This document shows, piece by piece, positions 24,943 through 34,000 of a stretch of DNA of 64,000 nucleotides (its first letter is position 1; each line of letters begins with the position of its first letter). The DNA is taken from positions 2,166,225 to 2,230,224 of the forward strand of contig NZ_JXCJ01000001.1 of the NCBI RefSeq assembly GCF_000832015.1, written 5' to 3'. Both the position numbers and the translations under genes were made by a program. Under the pieces are notes generated by a model. That model worked only from the letters and a program-made list of their open reading frames with translations. It had not been told where the DNA came from and did no database searches. This DNA comes from Gilvimarinus agarilyticus (GTDB lineage Bacteria > Pseudomonadota > Gammaproteobacteria > Pseudomonadales > Cellvibrionaceae).

Positions 24943-25919
24943 TGAATACGCCTAGAATATTAGTGGTAGATGACGAACCGACGAACCTAAAAGTTATGCA
25001 GACAGTTCTGTCGGGTGAGTATCGGTTAGCGTTTGCTAAATCTGGTGCGGCAGCGCTCGAAGCGGTTAAACAGAACCCACCAAACTTGATTCTGTTAGAC
25101 GTAATGATGCCTGAGATGAGCGGGTTTGACGTATGTCAGGCACTCAAAGCCGACGTTAGCACGCAACACATACCGATTATATTTGTTACGGCACTGAACG
25201 AAGACGATGATGAATACAATGGCTTTTCACTCGGCGCGGTTGATTATATAACCAAGCCTATAACCCCGGCGCTGGTGAGGGCCCGGGTGCGAACTCACCT
25301 GTCGTTGGTGCAGGCGAAGCAGCTAAAAAAAGCGCATATTGATTTGGTACAACGGTTAGGTGCGGCGGCCGAATACAAAGACACGGATACTGGCGAGCAT
25401 ATTATCCGTATGAGTTTGTACAGTAAGCGCTTAGCGCTGGCTTATGGTGTAAGTGAAGATCACGCCGAGTTAGTGCGTCAAGCCGCACCTATGCACGATA
25501 TTGGGAAAATCGGTATTCCCGACGCGATTTTGCTTAAGCCCGGTAAGTTAACTGCAGAAGAGTTTGCCACTATGCGCGAGCATACAACAATAGGCGCAAA
25601 GATACTGGAGGGTTCTGAGTCTCCCCTGATTCAACTGGCTAAGGTACTGGCTATGGAGCACCATGAAAAGTGGGATGGTAGCGGTTATCCGCGCGGGCTC
25701 AAGGCCGAGGAGATTTCATTAGAGGCGCGCATCGTCGCTATCGCGGATGTGTTTGATGCTTTGACCTCCAGACGCCCCTATAAAGAGGCTTGGACGGCTG
25801 AAGAAGCTTTTACACTGATTGAAGATCAGGCAGGGCGTCATTTTGATCCGACATTGGCGCCATTATTTTTGTCGATAAAAAATGAAATTTTAGAGGTCAA
25901 AAGCAACTACAGTCGGTAG
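24939..25919 (+). CDS. Response regulator with HD-GYP c-di-GMP phosphodiesterase output
   Basis: A 326-residue protein whose ATG overlaps the kinase stop (ATGA), a sign of translational coupling. The N-terminal receiver domain (residues 1-125) has the acidic pocket VVDDE, the phospho-Asp in LLDVMMP and Lys in ITKPITP. The HD-GYP domain (about 140-320) has HD in APMHDIGKIG, the HHEKWDGSGYPRG signature and the second-metal residues. It should hydrolyse c-di-GMP to pGpG or GMP when phosphorylated by the adjacent hybrid kinase through its Hpt domain. It thereby opposes the diguanylate cyclase at 15559-17316. Confidence 0.93.
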   Translation: MMNTPRILVVDDEPTNLKVMQTVLSGEYRLAFAKSGAAALEAVKQNPPNLILLDVMMPEMSGFDVCQALKADVSTQHIPIIFVTALNEDDDEYNGFSLGAVDYITKPITPALVRARVRTHLSLVQAKQLKKAHIDLVQRLGAAAEYKDTDTGEHIIRMSLYSKRLALAYGVSEDHAELVRQAAPMHDIGKIGIPDAILLKPGKLTAEEFATMREHTTIGAKILEGSESPLIQLAKVLAMEHHEKWDGSGYPRGLKAEEISLEARIVAIADVFDALTSRRPYKEAWTAEEAFTLIEDQAGRHFDPTLAPLFLSIKNEILEVKSNYSR

Positions 25920-26143
25920 TTTGAGCTAATAATAGATCGTTAAACCGGGGCTTATGGTGGTTTGCCTGATGTACAGGTGGGCGGTATCTTTGATAGGTAA
26001 GATGGATCTGCAGCAATGAGCTCGGGTATAATTTTGGTAAATTCTTACTCAATGCGTAAGGTGATACCGATTAACCTTTTGATCGCAGTCCGGTTGCACG
26101 GCCTATTAGGTAGCGCTATTGTTGATGGTCCCGCCCCCTACCA

Positions 26144-26539
26144 ATGGGTTGTTGGGTGCTAACTCGTATGGCGTGGCGCGCGCTCGCTTTATTGTTTGTG
26201 GGGTTGGGGCTGATAGGGGCATTGGTGCCAGGTTTGCCCACCACTGTTTTTTTGTTGCTCGGGGCCTGGGCTTCAGGCCATGGCTGGCCGGCACTTAATC
26301 GTTGGCTGTTAACACACCCCAAGTTTGGCCCGTCTATAAATCAATGGCAGCAGCACCGCGCCGTTCCCCGGCGGGCAAAATATGCTGCGGCGACGATGAT
26401 GAGTATCAGCGCACTGTTAATTTGTTTTTCTGGAATGCTCGTTTGGGCAAAGCTGCTGCTAATTGCTGTTATGTTGAGTGTTTTGCTTTGGTTGTGCTTG
26501 CGCCCTGAGGTGGGGGATGACGCTAGACGGAGCCATTAA
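26144..26539 (+). CDS. ybaN: YbaN/DUF454-family inner-membrane protein
   Basis: A 131-residue protein. The DUF454 signature is an N-terminal helix ending GLGLIGALVPGLPTTVFLLLGAWASG, then the cytoplasmic LLTHPKFGPSINQWQQHRAVPRRAK, then two closing transmembrane helices. Function unknown across the family. ATG 26168 (MAWRAL) is an alternative start that would remove eight residues. The 220 bp upstream contain TATAAT at 26027-26032 without a good -35. Confidence 0.85.
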   Translation: MGCWVLTRMAWRALALLFVGLGLIGALVPGLPTTVFLLLGAWASGHGWPALNRWLLTHPKFGPSINQWQQHRAVPRRAKYAAATMMSISALLICFSGMLVWAKLLLIAVMLSVLLWLCLRPEVGDDARRSH

Positions 26540-26572
26540 GAACGTATCGTTTTAGGTTGCGAAGGCGGTTGT

Positions 26573-26608
26573 AAAAGTCTCTGACGGTTGCCCTGATCAG
26601 AGACTTTT
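26573..26608. terminator. Bidirectional intrinsic terminator
   Basis: A perfect 12-bp stem, AAAAGTCTCTGA (26573-26584) with TCAGAGACTTTT (26597-26608), and a 12-nt loop. It ends in T-runs on both strands between the convergent ybaN and metY genes. Confidence 0.85.
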
Positions 26609-26645
26609 AGGGGATGTATAAGTGGCCGTTACCACCAGTACGTGC

Positions 26646-27920
26646 TTAGCTAACGTTATCCAGTGCCTGATCAATATCCGCTAAGATATCGTCGATATGT
26701 TCAATCCCTACCGACAAGCGCACGAGATCCTCAGAAACACCCGCTGATTTTAATTCATCTTCATTGAGCTGGCGGTGCGTAGTGCTGGCTGGATGACAGG
26801 CGAGTGATTTGGCATCCCCAATGTTGACCAAACGCAAAATCATTTGCAGCGCGTCGATAAAGGTTTCACCTGACTTTTTGCCGCCTTTAATGCCAAAACT
26901 TAAAATTCCCGAGGCGTGCCCTGCAGTAATTTTTTTGCACATCGCTTGGTGCGAGCTGTCGGGTAGGGCGGCGTAGTTAACCCAGGTTACTTTGGGGTGC
27001 GCCTGTAGGTGTTTGGCAACAGCCAGTGCGTTTTCGCAATGACGCTCCATGCGGATGCCCAAAGTTTCCAGCCCCTGCATAATTAAAAATGCACTGTGAG
27101 CCGCGAGGGCTGAACCAGTATTACGCAGTGGTACAACCCGGCAGCGACCAATAAAGGCCGCCTCTCCCAGCGCTTCGGTATAAATAACATTGTGGTATGA
27201 AGGGTCCGGCTCATTGAGCATAGGGTAGCGTGTTTTATTGGCGACCCAGTCAAACTTTCCGGAATCAACGATAATGCCACCCACAGTAGTACCGTGTCCG
27301 CCAATGTATTTGGTGAGTGAGTGCACAACAATGTCAGCACCATACGCAAAAGGTTTACATAAGAAGGGTGTGGCCACTGTGTTATCGACGATTAAGGCCA
27401 CGCCGTGCTTATGAGCGATGTTGGCGAGCTTTTCAATGTCTACGATATTACCCGCCGGGTTGCCAATGGACTCACAAAACACAGCTTTTGTGTTGCGGTC
27501 TATTAAGCTCTCGAGTTTGTCATAGTCGTCAAATGAGGCCATGCGTACTTCAATGCCCTGGCGGGGAAAGCTATGGGCAAATAAATTGTAAGTGCCGCCA
27601 TAGAGTTGACTCGTGCTGACGATGTTGTCCCCGGTGCCGGCAATGCACTGAATCGCGTAGGTGATGGCCGCCATGCCGGAAGCTAGGGCAAGGGCGCCAA
27701 TGCCACCTTCCATGGCCGCTACCCGAGCCTCCAGCACCGCATTGGTGGGGTTCATAATGCGGGAGTAGATGTTGCCTTCTACTTTTAAATCGAATAAGTC
27801 GGCACCGTGTTGGGTGTCATCAAAAGTAAAAGACGTAGTCTGATAAATAGGGGTTGTCGCGGCTTTGGTTGTGGGGTCTGAGCTATACCCACAGTGTAGT
27901 GCTAAAGATTCGAGTTTCAT
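26646..27920 (-). CDS. metY: O-acetylhomoserine sulfhydrylase (aminocarboxypropyltransferase)
   Basis: A 424-residue PLP enzyme of the Cys/Met metabolism family. The N-terminus has the family motif ATTPIYQTTSFTFDDTQHGADLF. The PLP phosphate-binding SGMAAITYAI is at about residue 80. The PLP lysine lies in VHSLTKYIGGHGTTVGG, and the C-terminal LACHPASTTHRQL follows. The long form (over 420 residues) and the insert after the lysine (DSGKFDW through PSYHNVIY) are typical of MetY rather than MetB/MetC. It makes homocysteine from O-acetylhomoserine and sulfide in the cytoplasm. It is 57 bp downstream of rnk on the same strand. Confidence 0.93.
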   Translation of the reverse strand: MKLESLALHCGYSSDPTTKAATTPIYQTTSFTFDDTQHGADLFDLKVEGNIYSRIMNPTNAVLEARVAAMEGGIGALALASGMAAITYAIQCIAGTGDNIVSTSQLYGGTYNLFAHSFPRQGIEVRMASFDDYDKLESLIDRNTKAVFCESIGNPAGNIVDIEKLANIAHKHGVALIVDNTVATPFLCKPFAYGADIVVHSLTKYIGGHGTTVGGIIVDSGKFDWVANKTRYPMLNEPDPSYHNVIYTEALGEAAFIGRCRVVPLRNTGSALAAHSAFLIMQGLETLGIRMERHCENALAVAKHLQAHPKVTWVNYAALPDSSHQAMCKKITAGHASGILSFGIKGGKKSGETFIDALQMILRLVNIGDAKSLACHPASTTHRQLNEDELKSAGVSEDLVRLSVGIEHIDDILADIDQALDNVS

Positions 27921-27977
27921 GTTGGTCTCCTACCGAGAATTAGGTGCGTCGATAAAATGTAGCACACAACGTGGGCG

Positions 27978-28367
27978 CTAGAGCGTGGCTGGCGGGGCCA
28001 CTTTATTGACTTGCACGATGGTTTTTTTGCTGGTTGATAGCGGCCAGTCAATCTCAGCCCCTTCTTGCATGCCAATTAGCGCGCTTCCCACAGGCGTTAA
28101 AATTGATAATTTGTGCTCACTATCGTCGAGCTCTGAAGGGTAGACGAGTTGATAGGTAAATGTTTTTTGCGTGGATTGCACCGTAAAGGTCACCGTAGAG
28201 TGCATGGTAACGACATTGGCGGGTAGCTTCTGTGGTGAAACGATCTTTGCGCGTTCCAGCTCATCCAAAAGTTGCTCGGTGATGTCGTCTTCTGGCACCG
28301 AATCAACCAGTGCGGATAAGCTGTTGTAGATTTTTCGAGTAAGTATAATTTTAGGTTTGACGCCCAT
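27978..28367 (-). CDS. rnk: Nucleoside diphosphate kinase regulator Rnk-like (GreA/GreB C-terminal family)
   Basis: A 129-residue protein. A short helical N-terminal part (residues 1-50) replaces the long Gre coiled coil, followed by the Gre C-terminal FKBP-like domain with STVTFTV, YQLVYPSELDDSEHKLSILTPVGSALIGMQEGAEIDW. This layout is Rnk: it binds RNA polymerase near the secondary channel without the acidic cleavage-factor tip. AGGAGG lies 7 bp before the ATG. It may be co-transcribed with metY downstream. Confidence 0.88.
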   Translation of the reverse strand: MGVKPKIILTRKIYNSLSALVDSVPEDDITEQLLDELERAKIVSPQKLPANVVTMHSTVTFTVQSTQKTFTYQLVYPSELDDSEHKLSILTPVGSALIGMQEGAEIDWPLSTSKKTIVQVNKVAPPATL

Positions 28368-28692
28368 GACGGTGCCTCCTGATGTTTGGAATAGGGAAGT
28401 ATAGAAAGCCCTTAAAGCGCAGCTTTAAAAGGCGGGTTGTTTTAGCTTCGGGATAATAAGAGTGGCTTTTGCCTGCATAGACGCTGACAAAAAGCCGACG
28501 CTAGCGTGCCGAGTGCTAGAGCAGCACTCTTTAAAGGGGGAAGAGAGGTGTAAGCCTCCACATAAGAAACTGCAAAATACTGCTCACAAAGGCTGCCGCT
28601 AAACAGGGAATATGAGCTTGAGATTACCGCAACAGTGTATAAAGTCAATCGCTTAAAGCGCCTATTGCAGGCGTGCCACGCTCTAGCTTGCT
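28368..28692. other. Intergenic region between rnk and the sufT-fusion gene
   Basis: About 325 bp between divergent genes. No supported gene; a 68-codon minus-strand open frame inside it (28442-28648) lacks a ribosome-binding site and family features. The right end leads into a regulatory site listed separately. Confidence 0.4.
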
Positions 28693-28717
28693 ATAGTTGA
28701 CTATTTTAGTCGGGTAT
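28693..28717. promoter_or_regulatory. Type 1 IscR-binding site (full consensus match)
   Basis: Left half ATAGTTGACT (28693-28702), centre ATTTT, right half AGTCGGGTAT (28708-28717). Every position fits the published E. coli type 1 IscR consensus: ATASYY then GACT, RWWWY, AGTC then RRSTAT. It ends 22 bp before a TATAAT box, where it would cover the -35 region. Type 1 sites are bound by [2Fe-2S]-IscR, which represses iron-sulfur biogenesis genes when clusters are plentiful. The downstream gene is an Fe-S assembly factor, which supports the call. Confidence 0.85.
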
Positions 28718-28739
28718 TTTTTGTCTTTGCCTGCAGTGG

Positions 28740-28745
28740 TATAAT
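28740..28745 (+). promoter_or_regulatory. -10 element of the sufT-fusion gene
   Basis: A perfect TATAAT 36 bp before the ATG. The expected -35 position (28717-28722) is a T-run at the edge of the IscR site, so transcription probably needs no strong -35 or starts weakly and is gated by IscR. Confidence 0.65.
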
Positions 28746-28781
28746 GACGTTTTGCTGACTCTTCGATTATTAGGACGCTCT

Positions 28782-29624
28782 ATGCCGCCCAAGCTACAAA
28801 TCTCCGACGCCGCCCGCGACTACTTGATTGACCTGCTGCACGGGCGAGGGGTCGAGGCTGTACGCGTTTTTGTTAACCAACCGGGAACACCACGAGCCGA
28901 AACCTGTTTGGCTTATTGCCGCCCTGGTGAAGAGGTGGCTACCGACGTTACGATAGAAAAAGGCGACCTCATCTTGCGCTTAGATAAGCCAAGTTTGCCC
29001 TATTTAGAGGGGTTAGATATTGACCTTAATGAGGTTGGAAGCCGCAGTCAGTTGGTGATGCGTGCCCCGAATGCAAAAAAATCATCCAGCGTGCAGGGCC
29101 GTGAGGTGGTGTTTGAACGTGAGTGCCCCGTTAAAGTTGTGCCGGCGGGGGATGATTTAATGGTGCCAAAAGGTGCTGAAGCGGTTATAACCCAGGCGTT
29201 AGGGGCGAGTTATACGTTGTTGTATCACGGTAACTTGATTCGTATAGATGGCAAAGATGCCGATGCTATTGGGCTTAGCACCAATGCACTGGAGTTTGAG
29301 GCCAGAGCCGATGGCTTGATCGATGAGGATCAAGTGTGGGAGGCGCTTGGCATGGTGTACGACCCCGAAATTCCGGTCAATATTGTCAGCCTGGGGCTGG
29401 TGTATAAAATGAATATCGAGCAAGCCGCCCAGCGGGTGGATGTGGTAATGACATTAACGGCGCCGGGTTGTGGGATGGGCGATGTGTTGGTCAACGATGT
29501 AAAGCGTCGACTTGATGAAGTGCCTAACGTTAAGAGTCATGATGTTGAGTTAGTGTTTGACCCCGCGTGGGACCGCTCGATGATGAGTGAAGAGGCCCAG
29601 CTCGAAACAGGTATGTTTTTTTAG
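28782..29624 (+). CDS. NfuA-N-terminal-domain / SufT fusion, Fe-S cluster assembly protein
   Basis: A 280-residue protein; ATG 28782 has AGGA 9 bp upstream, and an upstream TTG frame is not needed. Residues 1-100 match the A-type carrier-like N-terminal domain of NfuA: ISDAARDYLIDLL, VRVFVNQPGTPRAETCLAYC, PYLEGLDIDL, GSRSQLVMRAPNAK. Instead of the Nfu domain with its CxxC, residues about 110-280 are a SufT/MIP18 (DUF59) domain: VPAGDDLMVPKGAEAVITQALG, then VWEALGMVYDPEIPVNIVSLGLVY, then TLTAPGCGMGDVLVNDVKRRL. SufT supports Fe-S protein maturation. The IscR site upstream agrees. The fused architecture is unusual. It is followed by a DUF3565 gene. Confidence 0.88.
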   Translation: MPPKLQISDAARDYLIDLLHGRGVEAVRVFVNQPGTPRAETCLAYCRPGEEVATDVTIEKGDLILRLDKPSLPYLEGLDIDLNEVGSRSQLVMRAPNAKKSSSVQGREVVFERECPVKVVPAGDDLMVPKGAEAVITQALGASYTLLYHGNLIRIDGKDADAIGLSTNALEFEARADGLIDEDQVWEALGMVYDPEIPVNIVSLGLVYKMNIEQAAQRVDVVMTLTAPGCGMGDVLVNDVKRRLDEVPNVKSHDVELVFDPAWDRSMMSEEAQLETGMFF

Positions 29625-29637
29625 TAGAGGCGCATGT

Positions 29638-29847
29638 GTGCAGCAGCCAATAGTGGGTTATCACCTCGACACAGAGAGTCATTGGGTTGCCGAGCTAGGG
29701 TGTGGGCACTATCAGCATGTGCGTCACAATCCGCCTTGGGTGGTGCGCCACTGGGTGACTACCGAGATGGGGCGTGCGGCCATGCTGGGGTGCCCGTTAC
29801 GCTGTAAAAAGTGCGATGACAAAGCCCCTCGGGATGATCTCCATTAG
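29638..29847 (+). CDS. DUF3565 small zinc-knuckle-like protein
   Basis: A 69-residue protein with a GTG start preceded by AGAGG, 13 bp after the sufT-fusion stop, so probably in the same operon. The sequence shows the DUF3565 pattern: QPIVGYHLDTESHWVAELG, then CGHYQHVRHNPPW, then MLGCPLRCKKC. Three to four Cys and several His could bind zinc or another metal. Family function unknown; it is common in gammaproteobacteria. The pairing with an Fe-S assembly gene suggests, but does not prove, a metal-related role. Confidence 0.8.
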   Translation: MQQPIVGYHLDTESHWVAELGCGHYQHVRHNPPWVVRHWVTTEMGRAAMLGCPLRCKKCDDKAPRDDLH

Positions 29848-30117
29848 CGGTTCCTGATGAGTGTCGTTGAGTCAGTTAGCCGCGGCTAAAGCCCACTTTG
29901 TTGTCATGCAATTAAGTTGTGTCAGTTACTGCCCCCTCTCGGGGCCGTTGCAGCTTTAAAGTCCATAATCGCAATTCCTTATTTGCGTACGATGCAATTT
30001 CTCCTGCCATAAACGCTTGGTTATCTGGGTATTTGCTGACGCCCCCATACCAAATTTCGTTGTTTTTACACCGCATGGCAGCAAAATAAACTTATTTTTT
30101 CGTTTAATATTATGAGC

Positions 30118-30131
30118 TGTAATCGGTTACA
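30118..30131. promoter_or_regulatory. LacI-family-type operator 1
   Basis: TGTAATCGGTTACA has arms TGTAA/TTACA and a central CG, the even-length palindrome form bound by LacI-family sugar regulators. It lies about 930 bp upstream of the TonB receptor start. Confidence 0.5.
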
Positions 30132-30546
30132 TTAGCGTTTTGTGACAGCGCTGTCTCTTGTTGGTCATGCGATAGCCCAGCTGGCAGGCGGCTAAGCGGC
30201 GAGAGTTGTATATATATACATGTTAAAGGTGCGGTGTATCGAGGCTCTGGTAGCGATAACATAAAATTTACCTGTTTTTTTTAGTTTTCTCTTATTCCGC
30301 GCAATCATAAGGGCTTTATGAGGATGATAGCGTGATCATTTTGTCTTGGTGGACTATAACGTTGGTTTTTAATCGAAGGGCTTGGTTAATAAAATAGCTA
30401 TAAAAAACAATTAATTAGAGTTTTTTATGTTGGTCTCAGGGCGACGCCTGAATTTACCAATGGTTTTGATTTTATTTATGGCCGACAAAAGGTGGGCCAT
30501 CAATTAGAAAAATGCGTTACTTTCACGTTAATGTTAACAGCGGGGT

Positions 30547-30560
30547 TGTAACCGTATACA
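30547..30560. promoter_or_regulatory. LacI-family-type operator 2
   Basis: TGTAACCGTATACA has the same length, outer TGTA/TACA arms and central CG as the palindrome at 30118-30131, with one arm pair degenerate. It lies about 500 bp before the TonB receptor start. Confidence 0.4.
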
Positions 30561-31059
30561 TTTTTGGCTTAATAAAATAGCAGTTGAATCCTTAAATTGG
30601 TTACCGTAAATTTCTGTAATGCCTGCTGGCGATTGATAATAAATTTTGCGATTCAAATTTTGCGATTAAGCGTCGCGGGACTTCTCTACAACATATTGTC
30701 CACTAGGTGCCATTGACTCTGAGGTAAAGGACTATGCTTAGAAAGACCCTGCTGTGTTCTCTAGGTTGCTAAGCGCTATTTCGTTATGAGTGCGGAACTT
30801 TTTCGCTGTATGAAAAAAGTCGTTGAAACATCACATTTATTAACGTAAATTTAGCAGATACTTAAAGTCAATAAGACTAAAACGGTGTCGGTGTGACTAT
30901 GTGTGTCTACGCTGGCATGCACTAGGCGAAGCCCAACGCCTTGAAATTGGCGGTTAATACCCGCTAGCTCTTCTGCCGAATCGGTTGCTAAAACGATTGG
31001 GAAAGAAGGCACGCGCTGTACCGGAAATTGATTCCGAATGATAATAAAAGGAGAGACCC

Positions 31060-34000
31060 ATGTATAACAAAGTAAGCTTTAAGCGAAAGTTGATCGCGAC
31101 CGCGGTCGCGTCTTGTGCGTTGTCAGGCGCTAGTGGCCTGACTTTCGCGCAAGACGATCAAATGCTGGAAGAAGTGGTTGTTACTGGTATCCGCGCATCG
31201 CTCGAGCGCTCAATGGATATCAAGCGAGATTCATCGGGCGTTGTCGATGCGATCTCTGCAGAAGATATTGGTAAATTCCCTGACAGTAACCTTGCAGAAT
31301 CGCTGCAACGTATCACGGGTGTGTCGATCGACCGTCGTAACGGCGAGGGCTCCAACGTAACTATCCGCGGCTTTGGCGGTGAGAATAACCTGGTTACTTT
31401 GAATGGGCGTCACATGCCAGCGGCCAGCGCCTATGGTGGCGGTAGTGGCTCTGGTGGTACCCGTAACTTTGGCTCTCGTTCGTTCGACTTTGCAAACCTT
31501 GCTTCCGAGGCGGTACGGGGTATTCAAGTTTATAAAACCGGTAAGGCTAATGTGTCTACTGGTGGTATCGGTGGTACGGTCAATATTCAGACTACGCGTC
31601 CACTCGACAATCCTGGTCTCTCCCTTAGTGTTGGTGCCAAAGCGCTGCACGACACTACTGTTAGCGACTCTCAAGATGACATCACCCCGGAACTCTCCGG
31701 TTTGGTGAGCTGGACGGACGACAACGAAATGTTTGGCGTGTCCTTGTCAGCCAGTTACCAAGAGCGTGATTTTAGCTTTGCCGGTGCGGGTCTTAACGAC
31801 TGGAATATCGCGACCTGGGATGGTCCTGAAGGTAGCTTGTACTCGTTTGCTGATGACTACGAGCTGGTTAATGCACCAGATCAGGGTCAGCTTTACGCCC
31901 GCCCGAACGACATTCGATTAAGCTACTCGGAAAGCCACCGTGAGCGTACCAATGCTCAGCTGACTCTGCAGTTCCGTCCGGTAGATGACATTACCATGAC
32001 GGCTGACTACACATTTGCCGAGAACCATATTCAAGAGCACCGCGGCGAACAAACCTTTTGGTTTGCAAATGGCCAGAGTGTGGATTATTTAGAATTCGAC
32101 GATTCAGGCGTGGCAACACCTCTAATCTATTCTGAAGTTCTCACTAACAAAGACAACGGCTACGAGCAGCAGTATCGAGATCAAACCAATACGTTAGAGT
32201 CGCTTGGCTTTAATGTTGAGTGGAACGTAACTGATAACTTCTCGGTACGTTTAGATGCTCACGACTCATCTATGGAGAGTCTGCCCACTGCTCCGGGCGG
32301 AACGGGCTCGCTTGATGTGAGTGTGGCTGCACCTATTCACGCGTCTCAGCGGGCTTATTTTGGTGCCGATTTGCCAACAGTGGCAACCACCATCAATGAT
32401 TCTAATACCAATAACAATGGTATGTGGGATCTGAACGACTTTGGTACCCAAATGGGACGTATCTGGTACGCTGACCAGGTAACTGATATTTCTCAGGTTA
32501 AGTTAGAAGGTACCTTAGAGTTTGATAATGGACGCTTTGATTTTGGTGTTGAGTCTCGCTCCATGGAAACCACCAGTAAGCAATCTAACAATCAGCTAGT
32601 GTTGGGTAACTGGGGGGTGAATGATGCGGGCCAAATCGATGATGGTCTGCTGCGTGAATTTGATATGCGTAGTAAGTTTGAAGATTACGACATGTCAAAC
32701 CATCAGGCATATGCGGTGCGAGCAACCGACCCCGTTGCCTTGATGACTTGGGCGACCGACACGTATAACTATCCATTTGAAGTGGCTCAGCCATTTACCA
32801 CCAATAACGACCTTAAAGAAGACACTCAGGCTGTGTTCTTACAAGCATCCTTTGATGGTGCTTTGGGTGATATGACCACCAAGTTAACCGCTGGTGTTCG
32901 TTATGAAACTACAGATGTCGATTCGTCGTCACTGGTAGCCGCGCCATTATGGCTGACCTGGAACGATAACAATGATTTCTTGACTGAGACTGATGGTGTA
33001 GAGGCGCAGCCTTACTCCGTAGAGGCGAGTTACGACAACTTGTTGCCTAGCCTGGACTTCAGTATCGACCTAACTGATGACGTTGTGAGTCGTTTCTCGT
33101 ACAGCAAAACGATTGCGCGCGCCGGCTACGGGTCATTGGCGGTGTCCGCCAGTAACTTTGCTACCGTTGGTTCTACTTATTTAGGTACCCAGCCAACTGC
33201 ACAAGCCTCTAATCCAGGGTTGTTACCACTTGAGTCGGATAACTTTGACGTGTCGTTTGAGTGGTATTACAACGATGCAAGCTATGCGTCTGTTGCGTTC
33301 TTTGAGAAGCGGGTAGCTAACTTTATTGGGCAAGAGCAGGTATTGACGACTCACTTTGGCATTAAGGATCAGACCAATGGCCCGCGGATTCGTGCTGCAG
33401 CGGACGCGTTGGAAGCCGAAGGTATGGCATTGAACGATACCAACTTGTTCGTGATGATGGGTGTGCTAGAGCATCCCGGTGAGTTTGGTACTCCTTCGGA
33501 CATTGAGCGTGATGGCAACCAGGTAACCCCTGAATATCAAGGTCAAGTCGTTGATTATGTAGCCGGTTTGACGCCTTATGAGGGGATTATTCCCGCTGAT
33601 GGCGATCCAGAAATGGAGTTTCTAACGGCAACACCAACCAACAACCGTGAAGCAAAGTTGTATGGTTCTGAGCTTGCTATTCAGCACTTCTTTGGTGAGA
33701 CTGGCTTTGGTGTGCAGGCAAACTACACCATCGTACGCGGTGATGTAGGCTTTGATGATCTGGCTGACCCCAGTGAATCGCAGTTTGCATTGACAGGTCT
33801 GAGTGACTCCGCCAACTTGATTCTGATGTATGAGAATTACGGTGTTTCCGCTCGCTTGGCCTATAACTGGCGTGACGAATTCTTGAATGAAACCAACCGT
33901 GGTAACGGCAATAACCCGACTTACGTCGAAGCCTACAGCCAAGTTGATATGAATGTAAGCTATGACATTTCGGATAACTTTACCGTGTTCTTAGAGGGCA

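Larger units (their letters stand above)
29848..31059. other. Long AT-rich regulatory region upstream of the TonB receptor
   Basis: About 1.2 kb without a supported gene on either strand; stops are frequent in all frames. It is AT-rich (especially 30230-30680) and contains two LacI-type 14-bp palindromes at 30118-30131 and 30547-30560. The end has AAAAGGAGAG, the receptor's ribosome-binding site. A long 5' leader or a small RNA is possible but not identifiable by eye. Confidence 0.5.

Noticed and set aside
27921-27977. Riboswitch upstream of metY
   Set aside because: Only 57 bp separate metY from rnk on the same strand, too short for a SAM riboswitch, and no typical stem pattern is visible.
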